Assembly (NCBI RefSeq): GCF_000715075.1
Contig: NC_134102.1
Coordinates: 103,903,501-103,967,500 of the forward strand
Direction of reading: 5' to 3'
Origin: Nicotiana tabacum
Taxonomy: Eukaryota; Streptophyta; Magnoliopsida; Solanales; Solanaceae
DNA: 64,000 nucleotides
Under the pieces are notes generated by a model. The model did not search any database, had not been told where the DNA came from, and saw only the letters and a program-made list of their open reading frames with translations. The first letter of the stretch is position 1; every line of letters starts with the position of its first letter. The position numbers and the translations under genes are program-made. Below are positions 1 to 12,506 of the stretch, one piece after another.

Positions 1-265
1 ACGCTCCTATGTCCAAAATAACCATACGGAGCTACTGGAATCATCAAAACTCAATTCCGAGGTCGTTTACACATAAATCAACATCTGGTAGACTTTTTCA
101 ACTTAAACTTTCCATTATGAGACTAAGTATCTCAATTCATTCCGAAATCTCTCCGAACCCAAACTAACTAATCCGATAGGTCATAATACAGCTATAAAGC
201 AACAATAGAGCAGGAAATGGGGAAACGAGGCTGTAATACTCAAAATGACCGGTCAAGTCATTACA
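1..265 (-). mobile_element. 5' portion of the 3' LTR of Gypsy element A (runs off the window)
   Basis: Read on the minus strand, an LTR begins at position 265 with TGTAATGAC and continues past the window edge. The same sequence, diverged, ends at 12506, giving the two LTRs of one minus-strand element. The purine tract immediately upstream on the minus strand (266-277) marks this copy as the 3' LTR. The TGTAATGACC start is shared with element C further right, so this is the same broad Solanaceae Ty3/Gypsy group. Confidence 0.75.
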
Positions 266-2679
266 TTCTCCCCCACCTAAATATACGTTTGTCTTCGAAC
301 GTGCCGAGAGTTGATCCTAAGCCTTTAAATCACTGTTCCACCCTACCATGCACATATCCGTGGGTGATCCCACATCTCCCTATTCTGTATAGGCTTGATA
401 ACACAACATCACTGGAAGTCATTAATTCAACCTTAGCCCATAGACCTTGGAATTCAATTTCTAACATTTAGAATTTCTTTTCAAGACACGTATCTCACAT
501 CTACATACTGTATGAGTCTGAACATGTTGTGTCAAGCCATAACCATAACCCCAAGTATAATCACATAACATACTACACAACTCGCAAGCTCGCAGCACCA
601 TTCCCAATCACAGTAACTACTCCAAATATACCAAGTACTAGTATTAAACCTCGTTCCAAAATCTTCATACACTACTGGTAACAAAAGAAACACGCAGAAT
701 CTCATAACCCCTTATCAAATCAACAAGTCATGGAGATCTCTTGCCCCAACCAGAACTATAATCAGTTTCTTAGCCGTCTTTCAATGTCATCCTCCCAAAT
801 ATACCGTAATCAAACTTGATATTATCCATTCTATGTCCAATGACCATATGTTATTAAACAGAGCTATCCTACAGACACGCCACACCAATATAACTCAAAC
901 CATAACTGCATAATCTGGGTACCTAAAATGGAAAATGTCTCAAAGAAGAGAACTGTGTTGCAAGTTCAACAAGCACCACCACAACTACAATGTTATAAGC
1001 TCATCATATATAGTAGAACCAAGACACACGAATCTAACAACTTTTCTAGAGCTCACATTAACATCAACCGCCTGGCATGGCCACGGGCCTCCAGTCCCAG
1101 CATATCATACAGGAGAAATTAAACAAGTACACATATATGTGATAATGAAATAAGATTCTCATGCTCCCGGACTGGTGTAAATAACACGCCATAATGTAGG
1201 CATGTGCAAAATCTGCTATCACAACTTAAATCGGCAAGTTAACACAGAAATAGTAACTACCAAGTTTACTCAGGAAATTAGCGTCTTTGTAACCTCAAGT
1301 ATAGCCCATATAGTTCTCCACAAAGGTACGAATACGAGAAACGTTATACCTTTATGCTTAACAGTCAAATCTAGGCATATCATAGCCTAAGCATTCTTCC
1401 GAGTACGAATACTTGCCCTTATGCCCGCACATGGGCTAGAACTTCACATATATGCACATTCAGAGCGTGTAGCTATCACAATTAATTAACACAACTAGTG
1501 CCTCCACCGAGTTTCAATAAAATACTCGCCTCAAACAGGTCGCAACCCTGAAACAATATGCTTCTGAGAACTCCCAATTTCCATATTTATAAGACACATG
1601 AATCATCATAACTGATCCTAATTCTAGCATTCGATTGACTAACACCTCTTTCATGCACGATCATCCCACGAGGAATGCTTCCATAATTCTTCCGTGCCAC
1701 ATAGCAATAATTTGAATATTAGCAGTCTATCAACCATGTGAATACTACAATATCAATGAACATCCGTAAATCAAAATACAATGCATCTTTTGAAATGCGC
1801 ACCCTTCTTAGGAATTACCGAGAAGTTATAACATTTATCTAAATATCTGAAATTGACCATTCTGTCCTAAATTCGTGATCCAACTTCCTAGAATGAACTG
1901 CCACCATGTACATGTAAATCTAAATTCTGCACAACACATAACATCTATCATGCCATCATGTGAAAAGCACTAGAATCTCATTATCATTCTGAGTGACAAG
2001 CAGAATACATATCCGATCAGCCAAAATCCTTCCATTTAATCCCATCCGGTAGAAAATTATAATACTCAACATGTTCCCCACGCTGGTCGGAAAATACCCA
2101 TCTCAAACCATGGTGGAAATCCTCGAGAATACCTTGGAATCCATTTTCACATAATCAAGCCATCAGAACTGAATCTCTCTAACTCAACTAAGCCACGCAG
2201 GTCGCCCAACCCAAGAGTATTACCACAAAGCACCTGCAGAAAACCCCCACATCATAAGCACCCAAAGAACCGATCATATCCATTATCATACTGATCCAAC
2301 CTACTACCAAGCTGCCCTATTTTTTTAGTCCCTTCCAAATTTGTCTTCAGATTGATACTTCTCCTTGCTAAAATACCACAAATCCTAGCATAGAACCACA
2401 TCGCCCTAAGCCCCATGAGACGTTGAATTCCCTCTTAAGTACTCCAAAAGCACCACGACCGAGACATTCACTCTGAAATACCTTATGTGAATTTAAAATT
2501 ATCCCTCTTCCCTTTTCTTATACTAAAATATAGAATCCATAGTCATACAGAATAACCGCAAGTCCCGACACCATCCAATGTAGATTCCTTCCTTGGCGAC
2601 CAAACTCGGATCCTTTGGTAAATAAAGTGCGGATATCGGGACCACCTCATCAACCGCGAACATTGATCGGGTCCAAGCC
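266..2679 (-). mobile_element. Decayed 3' internal region of element A, with polypurine tract
   Basis: On the minus strand this lies just before the 3' LTR. A purine-rich tract (complement of 266-277, GGTGGGGGAGAA) is the expected plus-strand primer of reverse transcription. I find no reading frame longer than about 80 codons and no recognisable protein motif. The rest is best read as the post-pol internal region of A, heavily mutated. Element B interrupts it near 2680. Confidence 0.5.
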
Positions 2680-4323
2680 TACACTACTATTGAGTAGCGA
2701 GGGTGGTCGATGCAGTTTTAACCCAACTAGGTCGGGATCGAATCCACAGGGAGTTAATGTTTGGAATTAGGTTTATATCTAAGCTAGATGCGGGTTTTGA
2801 ATCTAATTACACTTCCACAAGTTTGGGTTTGATTTCTACTTCTAACTTTACTCTAAAGATTGCAATAATTGAAACGAAGGACAATTTTTTTGTTTTTGTT
2901 TTTCAAATGTTTAAAGAGACTAGGGTAGTGACTTATACCTAGGTAGATATCTAACGGGTAGAAAAATCTAGGGAAAACTTGATTAGTTGGAATTTTAATA
3001 TAGCTATCACACCTGGGTACTCACTCTATACCTCTCGGTAGTTTGAGTGATTTTGCCCAATTTGGCTTTCTCAAGTCCAAATGGGTATTCATGCAAATCA
3101 AGTGATATTAGCTCAAGTTGAGTATTACTATATCTAGGTTCAATCCTTTAATTGGGGCTATTAATTTATTGAGTTCACCCCAATTCCATGTTAGCCTAGT
3201 TTTCCTAGACTTAGTCCCTCTTTCTCAAGTAGAGACTAAGTCATAAAGGCATGAACTAATATTTGCAACCGTTAATTCTTGAGTTCTAGCAAGAACTAGG
3301 CTAAATATCACTAACCCATTCACATTCAAGCCCTAAAATCAAATACTCATTAAATACACACACTAGGGTTGGGTCACAACCCTAGCTATGAGTTTAGCTA
3401 CTCATGAAAATAACAGAAATTAAAGACGAAATGAAGATAAAATCCATAATATTAATTTATGGAATGAAAATCTAATGTTAAACAAGTGAATCTAGTACAA
3501 AATTTTCGAAAACAGAAAAGTCAGCCGTCTCAGGTGCTCATACAAAACATAACATGCCCTAAAAATGACAAAAAATTCTATTTATACTAAGCTGAAAATA
3601 TCTGGAAAAAATGCCCCTACGAAGGTTGTGCGACCGCGTAATTCTGAGTGCGGCCGCACTTTTGCTTTTGCGGCCGCATAATTCTGATGTGATCCACGTT
3701 CTTCTCTTTTGGATCTGGGTTTAGCTGAACTTTCGCGGACCGCAAAATTCTAAGTGCGGCCACGCTCCAGATTATGCGGCCGCATAAAAGTGATGCGGTC
3801 CGCACCTGCTTGAGTTTGGATTGAAATCAACTTTCTGATTCTTCATCTTACGGACCGCATAATTTCGATCGCGGACGCACAAGGGACTTCCGCGACCGCA
3901 CAATTCTTTTACGGTCCGCACTTCTCTCTTTTGCTCAAGTTGTCAGCTCTCTGAATCTCAGTCATCGCGGTCCGCGTAATTTCAATTGCGGCCACACAGG
4001 GACTTTCACGGCTGTAAATTTCTGGTGCTGTCCGTGCTCATAATTTAGCCAAAAATCACACTCTCTGAATCTCCCTCTTGCGGACCGCATAATTTTGATC
4101 GTGGTTGCACAATATTTGTGCGGTCCGCACTTCAGACCTCTTTGCCTAGCCTTGGTCTTTTTTCAACTTTTGACTCCATTGTGAGTTGATTTTGATTCCT
4201 TTGGCTCATTTTGAACAATTCCTGCAAGCAAGCATATTTCATTAGTTTCCGGGAATACCTTTAAGCATTTTTGGCCTAAAACCAAGTAAATTAGAGTAAA
4301 TAGGTTAAAATCCCTACTTATCA
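2680..4323 (-). repeat. 3' LTR of non-autonomous element B, with CpG-rich motif array
   Basis: On the minus strand the LTR opens at 4323 with TGATAAGT, directly after a purine tract (complement of 4324-4335). A second copy at 10559-11938 aligns along most of its length, including a block near 3000-3330 with matching wording at 10860-11190. The part at 3600-4140 carries alternating GCGGCCGC-like and GCGGTCCGC-like motifs spaced by short AT-rich stretches. The left edge near 2680 is approximate, because no clean terminal TG is visible there. Confidence 0.75.
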
Positions 4324-6323
4324 ACTCCCCCAAACTTAAGCTTTTGCTTGTCCTCAAGAAAATAAGGTAATTCCCACCTCCACTAGAAAAAAAAAGGATA
4401 TTTCAGCTGGCCTAAGGTGAATCAATCATGCATCAATTGGGACTAACAGTTACCCTCAACACAAATGAATTATCAGCAACAACATGTTTTAACCTTTTGA
4501 GTACCATAGTTCTAATGTGACACTAGAGCATCAAGAGTTGACTTAATTCACCAAGGAAGCTCGCTCTATCACGTAGGTCATTGTGGAACCCAAACTCCTC
4601 CTCCTCTACTCTGCATGAGCAAATCTCACTTTAGAATGTAACACTCAAAACAAGGATTGTGAAGAAGTGTGCTCATCTCTCTCAAAAGAATGTCACAAGT
4701 CCGGCTCTAAGTACCATAAGCTTGCCCCTTATGTAAATCACCACTAATGTAAGCTCACTCAACTTGAAATCATATAGGAATTTTGCGGGAATATAATGAA
4801 GGCTTTAGGATTAAGGTAGAACTTATCGGCATATGATGGTTTCATCTTTTCTTAAGCACTCCATTTCTTCTTTTTGGATCATACTTTCTTGACTATTTTA
4901 GTCATTTTATTCTTCCTTAGGGGAACTAGAGAGACGTAATGTCACTCTTTTTTTCTCATGACAATCATTTTTATCCTTTTCTAATCACTCCATGCCTTTC
5001 ATCATTGCTTTCTTTGAATCCCTTCAACTTTCTACTTTATTCACTTTTCTTCTTGACATATTTCTTTTTGGACTTTCTTTATTTTCTTTGCCTTCCCTTT
5101 TCTTCATTTATTTTTTTGTTCTTTGTACCTTTTATAACATTCACATTCCTTGTCTCTTCCCTAAACCTATGTTTTTACCAATTGTATCAAGAATGCTAAG
5201 GAAAGATCGGGTGCCAAGAGAGGGTCATTATAAAAAGGATAAAGGCTTGTAACATTGAATGGAAAAGGGCTTCGACTCAAAGGGGTTGACTAGGGATATC
5301 ACATTGGTAGGCTACAGAAGCTTTCAAGTTTCAAATTAGATCAAGGAGAGCCTACAATCATTTCTCAAGTCGAGCTATACTTAAAATTTTGCCTAGACAA
5401 ACATTCAGGGCAAGTTCTAGACTTATTGGCACGGAACTTGAACTTGCAATTCAATACCTCACCTCTCAAGCTGCTGGATTGTTAAAGACAACAGAGTCGA
5501 GGGCCCACAACAACCCTAGCTAAGATTGAAAATCACAAATGGCTCAAAGAAACTACTCGATGATTGTTTTAGTCAACACAAGAGTCTAAAGGTCACAACT
5601 AGAGCTATTCTTTTCCAATCAACATATTTCTAACCATAAGGTCGAAGGTAAATGTGTTAGTATCAAGTGAAGCCTGCTTGAGACACTTTTATTCATTACC
5701 ACTATATATACAAAAACATAAAGAAAACGGACTCAATCCCTTAAGAATGTTGTCACACCATCCATCATTGGGAAGAGCCACCCGGTTCACACAACATCCA
5801 CCTTTGGAAAGAACCATGGCATTAAGAAAACCAAAGGCTTATTGTTCATAGAAAATATAAAAAGACGCTACTAAAGTTAATAAGAAGCTATGATACTAAA
5901 GAAAAACAACGAAAGAGGTTATGAAGTAAACTGCGGAAAGTAGACTAAATATGTACAAAATGAATTAAAGTGAATATATACATAATGGAAATGAATAAAT
6001 ACATCGAATGGCAAGAATATATACATACCAAAAGTGAAAATAAAGATAAAGAAAAATAGTCTAATGGTTATTACATACAAAATATCATCAAATCAAAATG
6101 GACCACCCCCCAAATGAAAAATAGAATTGTCCTCAATGCTCATAACAATTAAGAACACGGAAAAGGGGTAGAGAGTATAGAAAACTCCCTATGTGGTCTC
6201 TGTCTGCATCGGGTCCTCAACATGGACGGGGTTCTCAGTATGCATGGGCTCATAAGCATCCTCCGTATCCTCTAACTGGATCTCCACATCCTCTGACTTG
6301 GGGACTACGGGGTTGCTGAGCAT
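4324..6323 (-). mobile_element. Untranslated 3' internal region of element B
   Basis: This 2-kb stretch lies between the stop of the B reading frame and the B 3' LTR. It starts with the purine tract at 4324-4335 and contains a pyrimidine-rich block on the plus strand around 4930-5170. No protein motif is visible; open frames inside it are short and low in complexity. Long untranslated tails of this kind are common in non-autonomous plant LTR elements. Confidence 0.5.
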
Positions 6324-8189
6324 CTAAATCAGCTCTTCTGCAGTGTGTAAAATGGCAACCAACTCCTCAGACTGGCCGACTACTGCCTCGGGCACTGCTG
6401 CATGTGCTGCTGGGACTGTCACCTCCATAAGCAGGTCCAGTGGAATATCACCAGCAGAAGAAATCTCCTCAACCTCTTTGCTCAACTTCTCCACCGACTC
6501 CTTAGATGCCTGAGTCTTCCGCATCTTCTTCACTTGCTTCCCCAAATCCTTGATAATCCTCCCATGTGTATCAAGAGTTTCCCAGATCTTCTTCTGGTTA
6601 TCCAGAATCTTCTTCTAGTTGTTCAAAATCTTCTTCAAAGAGTCATTCACTGATGGAGGTACCTGAGGCTCTAATGGGGCTGAAGATTGTGCTGCCACTG
6701 CACTGGATATGACAATCAGCTTTTTGGTAGCTGCCTACATCCAGTTGTTGAGACTGGATAGTGTCTGTGAAATCCGCAGTGCAGTCTGAGAGTAGGTAGA
6801 CGATTTGGGCACTGACAGTGGCACTGAGAGATGGTCAGGAGGAAGAAGGAGGCATGACAGCTGCTCCGGCAGAAGTACCGGCTGATGTGGAGGGCTCGAC
6901 AACTGACCCGATGGCCACTACCCCTGGCTCTTCAGACTGGACAGTGGAGGTATTTGCTTTACCCTTGAATTTAGTGTTGTCCGCTCCCTGGAGGTGGTAC
7001 CATGAAAAACATTTTTTTAGCCTTCACCTCCACATCAAAATATCTCGTCTCTACCCCTTGGTATTGGAAATACTCTGTGAGGAAGTTAGGTTAGGGATAC
7101 GATCTTTCTTCTTTCTAGACTGCATTGGAGATGTTGTAGGACATCAAGTTTCCTATATTAATAGGATAGCCTGCCATGATGGAAGCTATCAATACTGCCC
7201 GGGGGAGTGGAAGGACATTCTCATGCTGGCACGGGTCAAGACGGTTGCACACAAATGTTTGCCACCCTTTTGCTTCAAAGTTAAGGGTTGCTTTGACAAC
7301 TTGAACTCCTGTTGTGAGCGATGCAGGTGTTGTCCCCAGAATATCAAGTATCTCAGCTAGCCATGGGCGAGCTGCATCACCCAAGGCTAGCTTCTCTAGG
7401 TATTGCACTATCTCGACCTCCTCAAACCCTACATATTTGTTCAGTGAGTGGCCATCAAACCGCAATTTCAAGTTCCGGACCTTCGTCACCTTTGTACCCT
7501 TTTTGATGTGGGAAACATTGACATAAAATTCCTTAACGAGGTATTCATTAGCATCTTGCAACCAGTTGGTGAACGATTTCCATCCTTTTTCTCTCCGTAA
7601 ATTTCTTTAGGACATTCGGATTGTGCTAGCTTAGGTCATTGGTTATGAATTGTCGCTCAAGAGTAAGTGACCTTTGAGGCCACCATTCCCGAAATTTTGC
7701 ATACGCCTTCTCACTTACAAATCTATCAGCCCACATCTCCGGCTTCCTTGATCTAGCCAGGCCTCCCACAATTGTGTCACCCTCTCTCCCGTCATCCGGG
7801 ACCTCATCATCATCATCTAAATTAATTGGGGTAGCTGTTGTGGCAGGTGTTGTAGCAGATGGGCAAGATGGTTCAGATGCCTGACTACCTCCCTCTGAGC
7901 CATCAGAAGAACTAGATGAGGAGGTAGGTTCATTGACTAAACGGAGTCTATCGGGGAATTATTGTGATTGTTCCCCCGGTTGTGGGTGTACAAAATCCCC
8001 CTCAGACGTTTCCCGGGATAGGAGGCATTCACTGGTATCTGAGGAGTACGGAGGTGGTCTACTGAGAGTAGTCTTTTTGCCCAAGACTTTCTGGACTGAT
8101 AGTGGCATGTTAGGTTTTCCTCTACCCCGGCCTCGGGAGAATTCTGCCCTCCCTTTGGAAGTATCACCTTGACCCCGAGAACGCACCAT
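6324..8189 (-). pseudogene. Element B ORF with putative plant transposon domain, frameshifted
   Basis: The reading frame starts at the ATG at 8189 (protein start MVRSRGQGD) and is basic and rich in R, G and S for the first 50 residues. It then runs through an acidic, serine-rich linker. The central segment (about 7115-7561) contains blocks such as YVNVSHIKKGTKV, RFDGHSLNKYVGFEE and GWQTFVCNRLDP. I recognise these as the 'putative plant transposon protein' family (Pfam Transposase_32 type), often found in non-autonomous Solanaceae LTR elements. The tail (6324-6545) is lysine- and glutamate-rich and ends at 6324. Frame breaks near 7560-7960 and 6550-7110 disrupt it. There is no protease, RT or integrase, so B depends on other elements. 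The domain's function is unknown to me. Confidence 0.6.
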
Positions 8190-9360
8190 TGTCTGCAACA
8201 CACAAGTAGTGAAATTCAATTAGAATTGGGGTTCAACATGTTTATTGAATTACATTTGAAAAGAAAGACACTGCTTCTCAGAACAGGCCAGCGCAAACTG
8301 CACAAAAGTGAGTGCGGCCGCGGACTGCCCATCACAGGCCACACAAAAAATGAGTACGACCGCATAATACCCATCGCGGACCGCACAAAATTGAGTGCGG
8401 TCGCGGAGATCCCATGTTCAAACTATTGGTTCTCTGAAGTTACCTCAGCACGAACCGCACAAAAGTGAGTGCGGCCGCATAATCGATTTGTTGGGTCTCT
8501 AAAGTTTAATTGTGCGGACCGCACAAAATTGAGTGCGGCCGCTAAAACCAACCGCTGACCGCACAAAATTGAGTGCGGCCACACAAACTTAGAAATGAAA
8601 AGTGCCTTAAACCTAGGGTATCGCGGACCGCACCATTTTGTATGCGACCGCATACCCTAGCACGGACCGCACAAAATATGTGCGGCCACAAAAGTCAAAT
8701 TAGAGCGGCACTGAAGTACGATTAATACTAGGGTTTTCACTAATTAGGCATGATTTGTGGCAATTAAACAATAAAAGCTACTAACCCCAACCCCCATTAT
8801 GCATTCAAACACTACCCACATGCTTCTAAGCAAGAATTAAGCATCAATTTGACATTTTTGGCATGAATCTAACCCTAGATAAAAAGAAAACTAAAACAAA
8901 GAGAAAAGAAAAGAAAAAATGAAATTAATTCATTGAAATCAACATACTAGTAATGAAATGTAGTAGGAAATCAACACTTTATGAATATAGGATGAGATTG
9001 AAAACAAGAAAGAGTGCACCGTAAAGTGTGAATAGTCTCAAAAACTCATATTTATACTCAAACCATGTTGGCCCACCGACTTACCTGAGTGCGGCCGCAT
9101 AATTTTGGTGCGGTCAGCACTCTTTACCTTTTCTAACTCAGCAGTTGATTCAGTGACGTGGTCCGCATAAAAATGGTTGCGGCCGCATAATCTGTGCGGT
9201 CCGCGAAATTTTGATCGCGACCGCGAATCCTTAAGGGATTTTGTCAGGCCAAACTTCAGAGAGTTAGCATTTTTCATATTTCAGTTGTGCGGCCGGACAC
9301 AGAATTGTGCGACCGCACACAGAATAGAGACACATAATTGTGTTATTGAATGCATATGAC
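8190..9360 (-). mobile_element. 5' leader region of element B with two CpG-rich motif arrays
   Basis: Upstream of the B reading frame on the minus strand there are two arrays of GCGGCCGC/GCGGACCGC-like motifs (about 8280-8700 and 9080-9320), separated by about 380 bases of AT-rich sequence. The motif style is that of the B LTRs, but the spacer text does not match them, and I do not find the expected ...CTTATCA LTR edge here. The 5' LTR is therefore missing, rearranged or from a diverged subfamily. The right boundary is approximate. Confidence 0.4.
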
Positions 9361-10558
9361 TGAGTATGTAATGCAATGAAAGCAGATCAATCAACAATAG
9401 AATGACCTCAGTAGGTCCCAACAGGATAAGAATCTAGCATAGACATGGCTTCTAACATAAATCACAGCTCGATAACTCTAGTATGTAGAGATTTCATGAT
9501 TTTAGATAAGTTCAGGTAGCTACACAGTACCACAAAAAATAACGGAATCACAGTTTATACGGTGCACGCTCACACGCTCATCACTTAGCATGTGTGTCAC
9601 CTTAACACCAAACACATAACATGTATAGTCACGGTTCATACCCTCATCTCCAAGATTAGAAGAGTTTCTTACCTCGAACAAGACGAATCCAATATCGACT
9701 AAAGTGCTAAACAATGCTCCAGAAATTTCATTTTGCGCATATCAACTTCTGAACGGCTCGAATCTAGTCACAATTAATTTGATTAAGTCCACACAAATTA
9801 TAGGAATTAATTCCATATCAAAATACTAATTTTTCCCACAAAATCTGAAATTGCACTCCAAAATTCGCTCGTGGGGCCCACATCTTGGAATCCGACGAAA
9901 CTCATAAAATTCGACAATATACCAATTACAAGTTCAACCATACTAATTTCACTCAAATCCAACTCCGAGTCGGTATTCAAATCTCGAAAATTCATTTTAT
10001 GAAATTGTAGAAATTTCCTCCGATTTCTTTTGAAAAATCAATAATCTAATTTCAAAAACAAAGATTAATTCATAGAACATAATCACAAGGGAATCAAGAA
10101 CACTTATCCCAAGTTGTGTGGAAAATTTCCTCTCCAAAATCGTCCAAACCGACCTCCAAAATTCGATAATGGCTAAAAATAGCGAAACTCTGAATTTAAG
10201 CTTCTGCCCAGCGTTTTCCGCATCTACGGACAAGAGGTCGCATCTGCGATCCTCGCTTTTGTAGAAAAAGGCACACATTTGCGAGATGGGCCGCTTCTGC
10301 GCACGTGAACTGCATCTGCAATCCTCACGTCCAGCTCCCCTTCAATCTTCTACAATAGCACTGTCGCTTTTGCGGCGCCACACCTATGCTCAACACTCCG
10401 CAGGTACGGTCACACCAGAACCGGAAAGCTTCAACAATGCAACATGAAATGAAAACGATACGAACCTCATTCGAAACTCACCAAGCCACTCGGGACCCCG
10501 TCCAAATATACCGACAAGTCCCATAACATAACACGGACCTACTGATCTCGGCGAAACC
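9361..10558 (-). mobile_element. LTR of element A, left arm
   Basis: On the minus strand this is the downstream arm of the A LTR whose start is at 12506. The wording at 9775-10000 (Gypsy LTR text also seen at 51100-51450 in element E) identifies it as LTR. It contains a short CpG-rich motif cluster around 10200-10400. The true LTR end near 9360 is not resolved because B abuts it. Confidence 0.5.
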
Positions 10559-11938
10559 CACACCACAATTAAGTAGTGAGGCGGTCGATGCAATAATAAA
10601 TCCAACGAAGGTCGGGTCGAAACCACATGGAGTTAAAATATGGGATTAGGTGTATATCTAAGTAAATCGCATGTTTTGGCTCGAATTACACTTCCACAAA
10701 CTTGATTGGTGTTCTACTTCTACTTTACTCTATTGTTTGCAAGTATAAAACTAAGGACAATATTTTTGGTTTTGAGTTTTTCAAATGATTAAAAGGGACT
10801 TGGGTCGTGACTTCTATCTAGGTTGTTATCTAATGGGTTGTAAACTGCAGGAAAAATTTGATTAGTTGGGATAGTGATGTAACAATAACATCCGGGTACT
10901 CACTCTATACCTCACGGTAGTTTGAGTGATTTTGCCCAATTTGGCTTTCTCAAGTCCAATTGGGTATTTTCACAACACAAGTGATATTAGCTCAAGTCGG
11001 GTATTACTATCTCTAGGTTTAACCCTTTAATTAGAGTTATCAATTTCTTAAGTTCACCCAAAATTCTTATTAGCCAAGTTTTCCTAAACTTAGTCTCTCT
11101 TTCTCAAGTAGAGGCTAAGTCAAATATGCATGAATCAATGTTTTGCAACCATTAATTCTAGGTTTTAATAATGAACAAGGCTAAATATCACTAACCCAAT
11201 AAAAAATAAGGCCTAAATTAAACACCTATCAAATACCCACACTAGGGTTGGGTTACAACCCTAGCTAAAGATTTAGCTACTCTTGAAAAATAAATAAATA
11301 AATACAAAGCGAAATTAAGATAGAATGCATAATAATTGATTAGACAAAGAAAATCCAATGGTAAGAAGTTAATCTAGTACAAAATTACTCAATAGAGTAA
11401 AGAAAAAGGCCTAGGTGCGCTTCTGAAAACTCAACATGCCCTAAAAATGACAAAAAGTTCTATTTATACTAAGCTGAAAATATCTGACAAAAATCCCCCT
11501 ACGAAGGTTGTGCGGCCGCATATTTTTGGTGCGGTCCGCACAATGAGCTACTGCGGCCGCACAATTATCGTGTGGTCCGCATTCTTGGGAACTTAGGCTT
11601 GGAACTTGGGGGCTTCTTTGGTCCGCATAAAAATGGGTGCGGCCGCACTTTTGATTATGCGGCCGCATAATTTGGGTGCGGTCCGTATGCCTTTAGCTGG
11701 CCCAAAAACTATTCTCTGAATCTCCCATCTGCGTCCGCACTGCTTGCCTTTTTTGCCCTGTTTTGGTTCTTGTTCACTTTTGACTCCTTTATGAGTTGAT
11801 TTTGACTTCTTTGTCTCGTGTCCCAATATTCCTGCAAGTAAGCACATTTTGTTAGTTTCCGGGAATGCCTTTAAGCATTTTTTTAGCTAAATCGCAAGTA
11901 AAAGAGAGAAAATAATCGGTAAAAATCCTAACTTATCA
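10559..11938 (-). mobile_element. Solo LTR of the B family inserted in the A LTR
   Basis: On the minus strand it begins with TGATAAGTT at 11938 and aligns with the B 3' LTR at 2680-4323, including the NotI-like motif array (11500-11740). No internal sequence follows, and element A text resumes on both sides (GAAACCCA before, CCTAAGCGAGG after). This fits a solo LTR left by LTR-LTR recombination. I could not find a clean 5-base target duplication. Confidence 0.75.
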
Positions 11939-12506
11939 CCTAAGCGAGGCCTCAAATCACATCAAACAACATCAAAATGACAAATCGCACCTCAAATCAA
12001 AATCTATGAACTTTGAACTTTCAAATTCTATATCTTGTGTCGAAACACATCAAATCAATCCGAAATGACTTCAAATTTTTCACACAAGTCATAAATGACC
12101 TAGCGAAGCTATTCCAATTTCCAGAATCGGATTCTGACCTCGATATTAAAAAGTCAACCCCCCCGATCAAACTTCCCAAAAATTTAACTTTCGCAATTTC
12201 AAGCCTAATTCCTCTACGAACCTCCAAATAATTTTTCGGACACGCTCCTACATCCAAAATCACCATATGGAACCATTAGAATCATCAAAACTCAATTCCG
12301 AAGTTGTTTGCATATAAATCAACATCATGTCGACTTTTCCAACCTAAGCTTTCCATTATGAGACTAAGTGTCTCAATAAATTTCGAAATCTCTCCGGACC
12401 CGAACTAACTAATTTGATAGGTCATAATACAGCTATAAAGCACCAATAGAACAGTAAATGGGAAAATGGGATTGTAATACTCAAAATGATAGTTCGGGTC
12501 ATTACA
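11939..12506 (-). mobile_element. LTR of element A, right arm (LTR start)
   Basis: This matches the LTR at 1-265 over its last 270 bases and ends in ...GGGTCATTACA, the complement of the TGTAATGACCC LTR start. The sequence changes abruptly at 12507 to the gag reading frame of the plus-strand Tat element, so A was inserted into that gag. Confidence 0.7.

Noticed and set aside
217..2942. Several frames of 60-85 codons in the left end
   Set aside because: No initiation or composition signal and no family match; the region is decayed interior and LTR of elements A and B.
3600..4140. Regularly spaced GCGGCCGC-like repeats considered as a CRISPR-like array
   Set aside because: Repeats are short, degenerate and palindromic, spacers are irregular, and the context is a plant LTR retrotransposon.
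4939..5252. Two overlapping plus-strand frames rich in F, L and S
   Set aside because: They come from a pyrimidine-rich stretch in the untranslated tail of element B; low complexity, no initiation context, no homology I recognise. Apparent membrane segments are a composition effect.
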